Source: Diphasiastrum complanatum (Eukaryota > Streptophyta > Lycopodiopsida > Lycopodiales > Lycopodiaceae). Taken from it: a DNA stretch of 64,000 bases. The stretch spans positions 1-64,000 of the forward strand of contig MU832099.1 of assembly GCA_029204225.1 (NCBI GenBank), written 5' to 3'. Positions 32,673 through 45,257 of the stretch are shown here, one piece after another. Position numbers and translations under genes: made by a program. Each line of letters begins with the position of its first letter. Position 1 is the first letter of the stretch. The notes beneath the pieces were generated by a model, which saw only the letters and a program-made list of their open reading frames with translations, did not search any database and was not told where the DNA came from.

Positions 32673-33176
32673 TATATAGATACACCAGGGAAGAATTTAT
32701 GGCCCTCTATAAGAAAATCGGAATAATTCCCATGTAAATAGCCGGTCACTCCAGTTGTATATGGAAATAAGTTATGCTACATCATTCGGGGCGTGGTTGT
32801 TGCAAGTAATTAAAAATCATATGAGGGCCCAGACCTATAATTGGACATAGGAGCACTTGTATGGTGTTTGACTGCTATAATGCAAGAATAGGAGAACTAT
32901 AGCTTAACATAGGTTGCATGGGGATCCTAAGGAGAATATTCTCTCCTCTTGGAGAGAATACATACCATGGAAACTTGCCCATCTCCCTATTGGATTTTCT
33001 GAATCTTGAGCCAGGTTTCCTCTCCTCTGTTGCATTCGTTCACCATGGCATGGGGGTGAAGTAGTTAGGGTATTGACTAGCCGTTTCCTGTTGGTTGGGT
33101 GGTTTTGCTCCACAGGTGTCCTTTTGGTTATTTTGCAATAGGGTCTAGTTGGATCTTCACTAGGCAATCTTTATAG
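32673..33176. other. Probable end of a 5' LTR, boundaries unknown
   Basis: No gene seen. A primer-binding site follows directly, so LTR sequence should end at about 33176. A small inverted repeat (GGAGAATATTCTCTCC-like, with GGAGAGAATAC) lies near 32930-32965. Confidence 0.35.
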
Positions 33177-33188
33177 TGGTATCAGAGC
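33177..33188 (+). other. Primer-binding site, initiator tRNA-Met type
   Basis: TGGTATCAGAGC on the plus strand. No gag is recognisable in the following 1.4 kb (33189-34560), which holds only AT-rich, leader-like sequence and a GCATGCATGCATGCA run near 33700. The element is therefore a truncated or solo 5' end. Confidence 0.7.
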
Positions 33189-34624
33189 AAGGATTTGCAT
33201 CAATTGGAGGTGGAGCCGCTTCTTGTTTTTTCCTACCTTTTTGGTGGTTTCTCCTTGCTTGTTTCTTCTAGGTGGTGGAATTGACATGAGCATTAGGCAC
33301 CATCATGTTTTGTTTGCTTGTTGAAGGAGTCCAAAAATGTACTTTTTGCATGATCTGAGCTTATGATTGCTTGTTGGACCTGATAGAAGCCTCTATGTCT
33401 CTTTAATGAACCGAAGAGTTCTTGTAATCTATTATTGGATGCATATTGGACTGGAGATGGTTTTTGGATGATACCACCTACAGAAAGTGCACCCTCCTAC
33501 ACCTGGTTTTCTGTCATTTGATGCTCGCATGTGTGAAGCCTAGGTGGTAGGGTGATGTGGAAAATACCTTGTAGACCCAGTTTTCCTGAATATTGTGCTT
33601 TACAATGACCGATTTGGTGTCCTGTAGAGAAATATATGGTTGTCGAGAGTTTGACAATTCTTGAACTAAAATCTGCAAAATTTTCAAAATGTTCTGATGC
33701 ATGCATGCATGCAACTCAGTGTAGTGCTTTCTGTTGATGAAAATGTATGGATAGACCTGTATGCATGTTTGGATGCATGGTACATGGGTGTTCAGTAGAT
33801 TGATCAGAGAAAATTTCATGCATGAAGCTATTGTTAGCAATTCTAGTTCAAAAAGCCGATTTCCAAGTTTCTAGGCAAATTACATAAAAATTGATTTTTT
33901 TTACAAATCACTGCCTGTCATGTTGGATGCATGCCGTATGTTTTGAAATCCTTGCAAAATGTGATGGTAACTATGAAACTCCTAAGTTAATAGCTCAGAT
34001 CGATTTTCATAATTTAGGTCCATTATTCGAACGAAATTTGGAAATCCCAGTTTACGTAAAATTTGAAGCATTTTGGAAGGGAGGAAAGAGAAAAAGCCTG
34101 AGGGGTAGTTGATTGGTTGACCAAGTCGATCAATTTTATTAAACTACTTTCAATTTTTGAAGTATAACTAATAGCAAATGAGAATAACAATTGAGAATCA
34201 ATTAAGAAGACTGCCTCTGGGGATTTGGATTCATTTTCCCTAGTGATAATTAGAATTCGACAAATCGATGATTCTAAGGGAAAAGTGAGTGGCAAGTCAA
34301 ATAATCCATTTATGGAACCATCTCTGGTTTGCAATTAGATTTGGATCTTGCAAATGAAAGCTGATTGAAGGAGTTCCATACAAGAATCTAGTAATTTGGA
34401 TTCTAATTGTGGCATTATAGAGTGTACTTTATTTGGATTCCAATTTTGCATTGATTTAGAATGGTTTTGAATATTGTTAGTATGAATATGGTTTTGAATG
34501 GTCTTGTAATAGATTGTTAGTATTAATTAGGATAGTGTTTGGTAATAATATATTATTAGATTTGTAATTTGTGAGAGAGAAAGAGAGAGAAGAGGTGGAG
34601 TGTAGATGTATGCTTGAAAAAATT

Positions 34625-35680
<1,056 letters not shown>

Positions 35681-35959
35681 TGAGCAAGCATAAAATGAAA
35701 GAATTTGAGGTAGATTAGAAGAATTTTCTTATAATAATGGCTCAATTGTGTAATATAGTGTTATTTTTTAATTGCTTGTGCATGTGACAAAAATATTCAA
35801 AAAAAAAAGAGCAAGCATTTAAAGAGCGAGCAATTGCACGTTTGCACTTAAGCTTTGAGTGAGTTTACCAGTGAGTTTGTGTTGTTTCAATTTTTTTTAT
35901 TATTGGAATACATTATCCAACATAGTAAGAAACTAATGATGGCGTGTCATTAATTTCAA

Positions 35960-36240
35960 AAATTAATGAAATGCACTAAATAGTGCAAGGGAATTGGTTT
36001 TCTCCAAATGGCAAAGTTCAAGACTGGCTTCAAAATCATCAATACTTGGAATAAAGTATTCGTGAAACACTGTTTTAAATCGTTCCCAAGTTATAAAACC
36101 CATTATCGTCCCATTGCCAGCAAAGTAAGGCATTATCATTTGATAATGATACCACACAATCAATTTTTATGCTTGAGTAATCTCTAAAGTCTCATAATAC
36201 AATTGTAGCCTAAAAAGCCATTGTTTAACTAGTCGTCAAT
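35960..36240 (-). pseudogene. Ty3/gypsy gag fragment
   Basis: The minus strand encodes ITWERFKTVFHEYFIPSIDD followed by FEASLELCHLEKTNSLALFSAF. This matches the W-x-x-F-x-x-x-F...Y-F-P and E-F-x-x-L-x-Q-x-x-x-S-V-x-x-Y pattern of the Retrotrans_gag domain in plant gypsy elements. The usual catalogue continues upstream only as degenerate text. A Leu-rich segment on the same strand (LERMQAKIDILHALLEALSL, about 36370-36480) may be the gag N-terminus. No CCHC or pol follows. Confidence 0.65.
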
Positions 36241-37289
36241 TATGTACACCACCAACGAAATTAGGGGGTTTATTGTCTAGCTTCCTTTTACGGGAGCCTG
36301 ACAACAAATGATATAAATCCTTCATGTCAGCCGACATCGGTGATAGAGGTAGTTCATCCTCATTTATCAAAATCGGTTAAACTATCAAGTAGTGCATTAC
36401 GCAAGCTAAGTGCTTCTAAGAGTGCATGTAAAATATCAATTTTGGCTTGCATTCGCTCCAAGTCAGTGACGAGAAGTACAACTTTAGAGGGACTAGCCTC
36501 AAGATTTGCATCAAATGGAGATGAGAGTCTCCACACCATTCTTTATTTAAAAGAATGTGACAAACTGACCAATTTTTTTTTTTTCAGCAAAGGAATCTGA
36601 CTTGCGAACATCAAGTTATTTCCAACTAAAGTTTGTTAAGGAATAGACTGACGAATTCAACTCCCGGTAATATGATCAATACATAAATCATGGTGTAGAG
36701 GGCAAAAGGCTAGTTGGGGAGTAAGATCTTTATCATTTCTGATAGAAATCAAATTTACCTAAGGCCACTTCATAGTAGGATAGTATTAATGTGCAGATGA
36801 AGTCTGTAAACTGACTTTGAAAACTATTTTAAGGCCAACAAATACCATGCATCAAAAAATGCCAACAAAATGAATAAATAAAAGTTTATTTATTCTTATA
36901 TTTGTGTAATCAATTGTTAAGCATGGTTGACTATAAAGTTATTTTAAAATATGGACTTGCTTACTAAACCTCTATATGAAATAACATGAATGATCTTAAG
37001 TGCTCATGTTGAGCATTGAATGCATTTAGAGTGCTAATATCAATGCTTATGCATAAAAGCTTGAAAGCATGCTTCAACAAATATATTTGAACATAATGCA
37101 CGTGTGCTGTAAAATTATGTGACGGCCATCAAAATGGTCCCATCAATGCATGCTAGTTTGCTAGCAAAATGAAATCCCTATTGTCAAAAAATAAATGCAT
37201 AAACAAGATTCAAATGCGAAAGAGTGCAAAATGAAAGTGTTTATACTTGTAACAGTGCTTTTGCTACATTCACAAGCAGGATGCTTATT

Positions 37290-37301
37290 GCTCCGATACC
37301 A
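37290..37301 (-). other. Variant primer-binding site
   Basis: The minus strand reads TGGTATCGGAGC, one base different from the usual tRNA-Met PBS. It sits about 800 bases upstream (in minus orientation) of the Leu-rich segment and gypsy gag, which is compatible with it being that element's PBS. Confidence 0.5.
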
Positions 37302-37413
37302 CTCTGATGATTCTATCTATTTACAGTCTAATAGTGTAGATCCTCAGATAATTAAGAAGTAAGAAAGAATATTAGGCTGAGAAAGAGGGTATAGAAAAAG
37401 CATTCATATCATA

Positions 37414-37596
<183 letters not shown>

Positions 37597-38061
37597 TGTG
37601 CAATGAGATAGAAGGAGAGAGTATGTAGCCTCTCCAAAAGGCATATGCATGGGTCCCCAAAATGCACAATAGGCAACCTTTTAAGTAATACCCTTAATAG
37701 AGGGACTTGTAACGTGCCTAGCCTTTAAATGAGTCCCAAGCTTTAAAGTGGGCATTTAAGCCTCATAATGAATAATGTTTAATAATGGACCCAAGGCTAA
37801 AATGGTATTTAGTATCATAAAAGGCTTTTAAGGGGTCACGAAATCGTGACATGCACTTGCCATGACCATAGGCTTTCACATTAAAGGACTATGCTTATGT
37901 CAAATAATTGTCTAAAGTTTAGGATCATCGCTTGATACTTCTTTATTGCCTATAAATAGGCATCTTGTTTTTCATTTTAATTATCTATGAGAAGTTTTAG
38001 GTACTTGTTTTTTTGTTATCCATATGTTGTGACTTTGCACTTTAGACATGTAATGTATGTA

Positions 38062-38065
<4 letters not shown>

Positions 38066-38100
<35 letters not shown>
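38066..38100 (+). repeat. (GT)n microsatellite
   Basis: Pure GT run. The flanks 37594-38065 and 38101-38815 show no gene. GCGTGGCA-like motifs recur near 38410-38435. Confidence 0.96.
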
Positions 38101-38102
<2 letters not shown>

Positions 38103-38815
38103 ATATACTGAAGCACTTATCACTATACTTTTAGCCTACAATTTACCAACTTTGGATAGGATTATATTTGACTTTATACTCATACTATGGACAAGATTGG
38201 AGTCCCTAACTTGGCAATGATTACTTGTTTTTATGTGGATGACAAGTGAGAATATGTGTAGACACTCATAGTTTTCACAAGAATTTTTGTATTCTAACAA
38301 GGTTGGTGTTGTGAATGGATGCACACAACTACAAATATCAGCCCATTGCCACACACATAAGACAGGGACCAGATTTGTCCCGTCGACCCTCGCATGACAA
38401 TGTCCATGGCAATCGCGTGGCAAACGCGTGGCACTACCATGCTGTCAAAATTTTCTATCACCGGCCTTCCTCCGACCAGATTTGATAGGGGGGCTGTGTA
38501 AATTCTGAACTTGAAGTGAAGGTCTCCTAATTTCTAAAGTCCTAACTTAAACGTTGTGACTTAAAAAGAACAAATCAACAAAACATTGTTGAATAAAACC
38601 GAAAAGAACTCAAAGCTTTATGAAGTAAATCATCATTCATTCACAAAAGCATTCATTCATGAGAATTGCTGAGGGGTCAAGATGGGGAGATGTTAACAAA
38701 TTTTGGATCTTAAAGAATCTCATACAAAGAAAAGGGGTTTCTTATGACATGCAAAAGCTTACTGATCAAGAATGGAGCATGCATAGGCATTCGACATTAG
38801 ATGGCATGACATGCA

Positions 38816-39183
38816 TGAATCAAATTTGACATGCAAGCTTCAGATCTGACATGCAAGCTTCAAATCCAACATGCAAAGCCTTAAGGCTAGGTATGGTATG
38901 ACATGCAAGCTCTAGTTCTGACATGCTAGCTTCAAATCATACATGCAAGCTCCCAAATCAGACATGCAAGCTTCCAATCAGACATGCAAGCTTCCAAATA
39001 GACATGCAAGTTCCAAATCAAACATGCATGACCATTAAGCTCTGGATGGTGTGACATACAAGGCCATCAAGTTATGGATAGTGTGACATGCATGGCCTTC
39101 AGGCTTATAGATGGTGTGACATGCATGGCCTTCAGGCTTATAGATGGTGTGACATGCATGGCCTTCAGGCTATGGATGGTGTG
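38816..39183 (+). repeat. Minisatellite of ACATGCAAGCTT and GACATGCATGGCC units
   Basis: Two related arrays adjoin. The first (about 38816-39030) has units of about 20 bases built on GACATGCAAGCTTCCAAATC. The second (about 39030-39183) has units of about 38 bases built on GGTGTGACATGCATGGCC followed by TTCAGGCTTATAGAT. Every unit has ACATGCA. Just beyond (39243-39278) a short GGTTCCAAAAT repeat occurs three times. Confidence 0.9.
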
Positions 39184-40111
39184 AAAGTTTTAGAGAGAGA
39201 GAGAGAGGAAAGAGGTAAGAGAAAGTGAGTGTGAGTGTATGTGGTTCCAAAATGGTTCCAAAAATGGTTCCAATCCAAGCTTGATAGATCTTCCTCATGC
39301 CATAGCTCCAAGCTTTCTTCCAAGCACGTACACACATAGAAGCAAGAACAAGAGGCAAAACAAAACTGAATAGGAGATGATGAATAATGAGGGAGAGGGG
39401 CGAGTTACTCCTTTTATAGGGAATGTGTAGCCTTGAGGGAGTGGCTGAGGTGTCCAACATAAGTGTGAGAGGTGTAAGGGAGACTCTAGGAGAAGTAAAG
39501 TGAGAGGGTGAGGTGTACAGATATGAGAGGGTGTTTATCAATTAGTTAAAGCAAAAGGAGAGCAATAGGAGGGCGCATTTTCCTAGGTGTCTTATGGCTT
39601 ACAAGCCATGTGGCAAAGTAGGTAATTTACATATTGATAAGGATGGAGGATAGGTAGCTTAACATTTAATGTTAGCCACTTTCAAGTTGAAATTTTCTTG
39701 GTTTACAGCATTGGGATTCACCCCAAGTGTTTTTCATGACATGGGAAAGGCTTTGTATATGTCCATCTTATCTTGCATAATTTTCATCAAGTCCTAGGCC
39801 CTTTTATCTAGGTTAGGAGTCATATCATAAAATGGTTCATCATTAGATTCTATTTCTAGAACCTGCACATCAAACTGTTAGCATTGATCTACAATTTCAT
39901 TTCTTGTCTTCAAGTAATGATACCTGCATGCATATTTCATTAGTTAGAGTAATAAGCTCTAATATTCCAAAATATGTTTCATACAAAAAGAATGGAAGAC
40001 TGGATAGCCTTTATTTCTTGGTCAATTTGGTCTATACAATTTTACACCCCTCCGACGCATTAAGCATTGTCCTCAATGGACATTTCTCAAATAAACATTT
40101 AAAATTTCTGG
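39184..40111. other. No gene seen
   Basis: There is a GA-rich start, then AT-rich DNA. The minus frame 39170-39541 overlaps the minisatellite and has no domain. This may be LTR or 3' sequence of the gypsy relic that follows. Confidence 0.35.
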
Positions 40112-40480
40112 TTATGCTTGGAAGAATTCTTCTTCCACCCATCTTGCATCCGTAGTAGGATAGTTTTTAAACTTGAGGAGGTATAATGTAAAAGTTATTC
40201 CCTTTCTTCCAGTTCTTGTCTTGTGCATCAAGATCTGCTCAGGTTGAAGGATTTCTTTGATTCCTTGAACTTTTGGAGGTTCGAAATCTGTAAATCCTTT
40301 AGGTTTTGGGCCATTGAATTTCTTTAGCAAGCTTACATGGAATTTGTTATGGATTTTCCAAGTAACAGGCAAGTCAAGTTCACATGTAACCTCATTGATT
40401 ACTTTATTGACTTTAAAGGGTCCATAATGCTTTTGGGCTACTTTTGGGTAGAGTTTCATGTTGCTCTTCTTTTTCCTGAG
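40112..40480 (-). pseudogene. Ty3/gypsy chromovirus integrase C-terminus with chromodomain
   Basis: The minus strand gives VAQKHYGPFKVNKVINEVTC, then LDLPVTWKIHNKFHVSLLKK, which is the GPY/F module of gypsy integrases. After a linker come ILMHKTRTGRKGITFTLYLL and KFKNYPTTDARWVEEEFF, the last matching the Y-L-V-K-W-K-G-x-x-x-x-x-x-x-W-E-P-E block of retroelement chromodomains. Chromodomains direct integration to heterochromatin marks. The catalytic core is missing. The 40598-41739 region downstream shows no gene. Confidence 0.82.
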
Positions 40481-40597
40481 CCTTTTGTGATGCCACGAAA
40501 TTGTTAAATGCTGAATATCAATATAAATATGGCACGATTTACTCGAAAATGAAGACATGAGCTGGATAACTCTAAACCATGAAGAGGCCTTAGTCAT

Positions 40598-41739
40598 TTT
40601 TTGAGAATATATCTCCTAAGTACTTGCCCTGTATTTAAGCGCAAGACCTTTAAAAGAAAAGACATTGCCTTGGATAGCCTTTACTAGGTCGTCCACACAA
40701 AACGACTAGATATGAAAAGACATGTTAAACTAGAGTAATCTTAACTCTTAGTTAAATATACCTCTTATGGTATAATTGAACGCATACTTAGTCTAATTGT
40801 TAACTAGATCCTTTCGTAGGAGCGACACACCTGTTGTTTTAGAGGTGTGTTTGTTCATCCCGTAGAACATATATTGATCTCACACTTTAGTCTCGAGCAT
40901 CGAGAGAGAAGAGTTTATGCATATGTAAGAGGTTGAAGAAGTGAATAGAGTGCTGAGAGTTATTCTCCCTTATCTCTGTTCTCCGCACTGTTGAGTGTGA
41001 GTGATCCTGAGTCTACTAGCAATCTCTAACGCATTACATGAATTACTCTCTGATCAGACAGTCTCTCTAGTGCATTACAGTCGTTTGTTGTGTATCTGTA
41101 AAACATGCTCTAAGGAACTGTCTTAAAATCATCTTATTCGTCTGTCGTGAATACTTTCTTTTCGGCACTCGAATAACGACTATCTTTGGTACAGTCTAGC
41201 ACAATCACGGAATAAAGTTGTATGCATACATATGAGATGACAGTCCCTGTCTGAATTGAGTCATTGATATGTGTTCCTGATTGTAATTGACATAAGTTTC
41301 TAACGTGCTCTGAAACTATTTATGTTCTTTAACCATTATTTTGGACTTAAGTTGTTGAGGACTTCTGTCTAGAAATGAACAGTTCACGAATGTGATTAAT
41401 TAATTGTTTGCACAGCCATGAATACATCGAACATTTCTTGATTCTCTGTTGACACCTTAATCAGCCAGAGTGTAGTACTGTTGTACTACTCCGATAACAT
41501 CTCATCTATAGAACACGTTTCATTCGATTTGATAGAGCCAGATTGCTGAAATTATTACCACTACATTCCCCAAACACAAGTAATACTGGTTACTTTATAA
41601 TGTCTGTCGACAACCAGAATAACACTCAAAACCATTTGTCATAAATTGTACCAAATACATAACTTTCTAATGTTGTCCTCTATGGGAATGACATTATGTA
41701 CTACAAAATCTATATTAACCGTCTTGGTATAGGACGACA
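40598..41739. other. No gene seen, possibly LTR sequence
   Basis: A 1.1-kb stretch with no coding signal. It could be the 5' part of the gypsy element or an LTR, but no second copy is present for comparison. Confidence 0.3.
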
Positions 41740-42623
41740 TATACCAATTTTTGGCACCTTTGTCGGGGATAGTTTAGGAAAGTTATAAGAAATCTGACAC
41801 ATCCATCTCCATCTCTAGTGTATGTCAGATAGAAAATCTCCATTAGAACGATAGCGTAAGCTAAGAGAGGAATTTTTACAAAGGCAGAGTGAGAGTTGTT
41901 GAATTTCACACGTGTGGATTGTCCACAACATATACTTGTGATCTCCTAAGGTGTGTAGATGCACCAAGATTAAGATTAGATTGAGATTCAAGGTCAATCT
42001 TAGATCCTATGGCAAAAACACACTACTACATGCATTCAAACACTTCCAACTCTCACTCACATGTGTGGGAAGTATTCAAAAAATAATCTAAGTAAAAACA
42101 AGCTGCTCTCCTCAGGTAGAGAGAGAAAAAGCATCATGAGCTCTCGGGTAGAGAGAGAAAGCTAGAAATCCAATAACTCACAAAATCCATAAAATCACCA
42201 AATCAATTAGCTTCAAAATGAGGAGTACAATGATACTAGTAGATCCACGAGCTACCACTATGCTTAACTATGATTGGACCATACTTTTTCACCTCTTGAT
42301 CCTACTGGACCATTGAACCATGCACCTCTCAATTCTATTGGACTATATTCAAGCACACCTCAATTTTCTATTGGACCTCACAAGGTTCCACCTCTAAATC
42401 CTATTGGACCTCTTGGAATTCATCAAACAAAAGCATTACACTTGTCTACACTCTAATTGGCACATGTTTAGCCTCTTACTCTATTTTGGCTCAATAGTGA
42501 CTTTACAAGTGGAAATGCCAAATTTATTCCTATCAACATCCTACACCTAGATGCTTGATGTAAAAAACATAAGATCCCTATATCTAACATAGATAATCTT
42601 TTTCAATTCTTCACACTCCTCAT
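41740..42623 (-). mobile_element. Probable 3' LTR of a minus-strand copia element (far end uncertain)
   Basis: On the minus strand a purine-rich ATGAGGAG precedes TGTGAAGAATTGAAAAAG at 42623, downstream of a copia RNase H end, so an LTR should start here. It contains the G-box palindrome CACACGTGTG at 41907-41916. I could not fix the distal boundary near 41740. Confidence 0.45.
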
Positions 42624-42633
42624 AAAAAGTTAT

Positions 42634-42910
42634 CTATGAAGATCTGGGCATTGATCTTGATATAAAACCAAGATTAGATCTATGCTTGATGAAAGCACTT
42701 TTGCTCAAAGGCTTGGTGAGTAGATCGGCAATACAAGAGGACGAGTTGACATGCTCCAAATAAATTTCTCCTCCAATAAGCTTTTCTCTCACAAAATGGT
42801 GTGCCACTTCTATGTGCTTGCTTCTTGCATGAAATATGGGATTATTGGCAAGAGCTTGGGCCAAGATGTTATCACACTTGATCATTGGTAGATCACCCTC
42901 CTTGATGTTC
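42634..42910 (-). pseudogene. Ty1/copia RNase H C-terminus
   Basis: The minus strand encodes NPIFHARSKHIEVAHHFVRE and then SSSCIADLLTKPLSKSAFIK, the terminal blocks of copia RNase H, ending at 42634 just before the LTR. The upstream part is cut at 42910, where LTR sequence of another element begins. Confidence 0.9.
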
Positions 42911-43149
42911 TAACCAAAGGATGTGGCTCATGCAATCAATAGATTGATGACATGTGTCATATGTCTAGAAAACTAGTTTTTGGCCTTTTTAGCCACTAGA
43001 ACTTGAATTAAATCATATGTACAACATATATGATTATGCTACATGACAAGTACACTATTTTCACACATGGGAACAGGCTCCACACATGTGTAATCATCCT
43101 ATATACAAGATTTTGGGCCTCTACCAAGCATATTTTTGCATTTTTCACA
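42911..43149 (-). mobile_element. Partial 3' LTR (239 bp) of a minus-strand copia
   Basis: It starts TGTGAAAAATGCAAAAAT at 43149 on the minus strand, right after the RNase H end and a purine run. It matches 47264-47502 of the full LTR over the same 239 bases, with about six differences by eye. The rest of the LTR is missing at 42910. Confidence 0.85.
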
Positions 43150-43161
43150 CTCCTCAAAAAT

Positions 43162-44145
43162 CTAGCTTGGTAAATCTAGCATAGATCTATCTATAACTCC
43201 AAGAGCCAATCTTAATTTTATAAATGGATCTTTAGGCAATGTCTTGGTGAGTATATTAGCAATGCAATCTGATGATGAAACATCAAAAAGATTGATCTCC
43301 TTTGCTTGCACTTTCTCCCTCACGAAATGATGTGCAATCTTGATGTGCTTTGTTCGAGCATGGAAGACTGGATTGTTTGCAAGTTGTTGAGCTGCTTGAT
43401 TATCACAATATATGCATGGAATATCTTCATCCTTGATCACATGTAGCTCCTCCAAAATCCTTTTAAGCCGAAGAACCTCCTTTGTTGTTCTTGTCATAGC
43501 TTTATATTCGGATTCTGTTGATGAACGAGAGATGGTATCTTGCTTTTTGGAAAGCCAAAATATAACTCCTCCACATAAGAATGTAGCAAATGCACTTATG
43601 GATCTTCTATCCATCTTGTCACCTGCAAAACTTGAGTCTGAATATGCTCTCAAACAAATATTAGTCCTTTCTAAGATTGATTTAGCATACTTAGATTGAC
43701 ATATGAAGGTAAAATCATTACTTCTAGTGACTTCTATTCCAAGTATAACTTTAAGAAGTCCTAGATCTACCATCTTAAATTCACTAGACAAGGAAACTTT
43801 TACATTCTTAATGCCATCTAGATCATTTCCTGTGAGTATAATGTCACCAACATATAAAACTAAGATAATGATCTTTCCATCATTACATTTGTAGTACAAT
43901 GATGGTTCCAAAAAACTTACAACAAATCCAATGGAAATAAGATAGGAATGCAACCTAGAGTACCACGCTCTTGGTGCTTGCTTGAGTCCATAAAGACTTT
44001 TCTTCAAGAGACACATCTTGTCTTCCTCTCCATCTTTGATGAAGCCCTCGGGTTGGCACATGTAGATTTCCTCTTCCAAGAATCCATACAAGAAAGCATT
44101 TGTCACATCAAGTTGGAAGAGCTCCCATTTGAAAGAAGTTGGGCT
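43162..44145 (-). pseudogene. Ty1/copia RT and RNase H with active-site loss
   Basis: The minus strand encodes WELFQLDVTNAFLYGFLEEE with the first catalytic Asp, YGLKQAPRAWYSRL, then LVLYVGDIILTGND, where the canonical Y-V-D-D has become Y-V-G-D. After KSILERTNICL the frame jumps directly to AYSDSSFAGDKMDRRSISAF, so the RT thumb/connection region is deleted. RNase H is otherwise complete to the end (NPVFHARTKHIKIAHHFVRE, DCIANILTKTLPKD). The lost Asp should abolish polymerisation. The LTR follows at 43149. Confidence 0.92.
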
Positions 44146-44587
44146 GTAGGAACCCTTTTTACACGTGTGAGGCCGTACAACTCCGGTTTTGACTGAGAAA
44201 TTTAAAAAATTTGTAGAATTTGACTCACATACCCAATTTGAGTGATTTTTGGTGCAAAATGAAGTATTTTTTGTAGTGCATCTAATCCCTTGATTAGTTC
44301 TTGGATTAAATCAGTCAAAACATTAAAATTAAAGCTTGAATTAGGTGCACTAATTGATCTTCTCTGATTTTTTGAGTGTATGTTGAGGTTGAAGAGAGAG
44401 ATTGCTAAAAATCATAGATTAAGGAGTGATTTTGCAAGTTTGAGACTAGAATCTAAATTTCCATCATTCTAGATTGGTTCCTGAGTGATAGGATTGAGTC
44501 TAAAAGCTTTCTAATTTGCTAAAAGACTTTAGGTTCAGATCTCTTAGAGAAACTATAAGAGTTTCTAGTGCTTTTTCACATTCAAAA
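44146..44587. other. Leader-like sequence with a CACGTG palindrome
   Basis: ACACGTGTGAGGCCGTAC at 44161 resembles the LTR phrase at 48673-48695 and 54150-54172. The following AT-rich sequence runs to the gag ATG at 44588, so this probably contains the 5' end or leader of the plus-strand copia. No PBS could be found. Confidence 0.4.
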
Positions 44588-44985
44588 ATGGCATCAATGG
44601 GTGGTTTTTTGCTTGAAGCTGGTGAAAGACTTACATCCACTAATTATGCTACTTGGATAGTTCGAATGGAGTCTTTGCTTGCACTTCATGATCTTTATGA
44701 CATAGTACTTGAGGTGGAAGTAGAACCTCAAGGAGGAGTTGAATTGGCTAAGTACAAAAAGAGATGTCGAGTTGCATTACACTACATAAAAATGAATGTA
44801 AGTAATGAACTTTTGAAAGAAATCTCATCTTGTACCACATCCAAAGAGGCATGGGATTCATTAAAAGCCATTTATGGATCCAAGAACACTGCAAGGATAC
44901 TCATGCTTAGGAATCAAATCTTTCAAAGCATGAAAGGAAGTAGTGAAAGTGCCCAAAATTATGTCTTTAGGATGAAATCTTTGAA
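44588..44985 (+). pseudogene. Ty1/copia gag, N-terminal part
   Basis: The ATG at 44588 begins MASMGGFLLEAGERLTSTNY, then WIVRMESLLALHDLYDIVLE and LHYIKMNVSNELLKEISSCT. The frame runs to FRMKSLN and is then cut by an LTR-family segment at 44986. It is the same lineage as the gag at 49662 and 61468. Confidence 0.9.
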
Positions 44986-45254
44986 TAGAATTAAAGTAGA
45001 ATCATTGTGCTACTGTACTGTGGGTCCTATCAGTGGACAAGGATCAGTTGGCCTCGCCACGAGGCAAGTCGACGGGACACACGTCCCGCCAACGGCAACC
45101 TGGGTCATGCATGGGTTGCCTGAGTGAACAACTATATGTACAGTGTAATTTCATTTTGAGAAATACAATTGCTATGTGAGCTTGCAATGGAGAGTGTTTT
45201 CTGTATGTGTTACTGTGTAGCATGAACTATGTTCCTGTGCAAAGCAAATTCTAA
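44986..45254 (+). mobile_element. Lone LTR (269 bp) of the TTAGAAT family
   Basis: The segment TAGAATTAAAGTAGAATC...GCAAATTCTAA matches the LTRs at 15145 and 23308. It stands alone between gag and GAG-pre-integrase coding. The gag C-terminus, knuckle and protease that should lie between are gone, and no target duplication flanks it, so it marks a deletion or recombination junction rather than a clean insertion. Confidence 0.82.
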
Positions 45255-45257
45255 GTT

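Noticed and set aside
38816..39183. Considered as a CRISPR-like array because of regular repeats
   Set aside because: Units adjoin without unique spacers and vary in length; the genome is clearly eukaryotic. It is a minisatellite.
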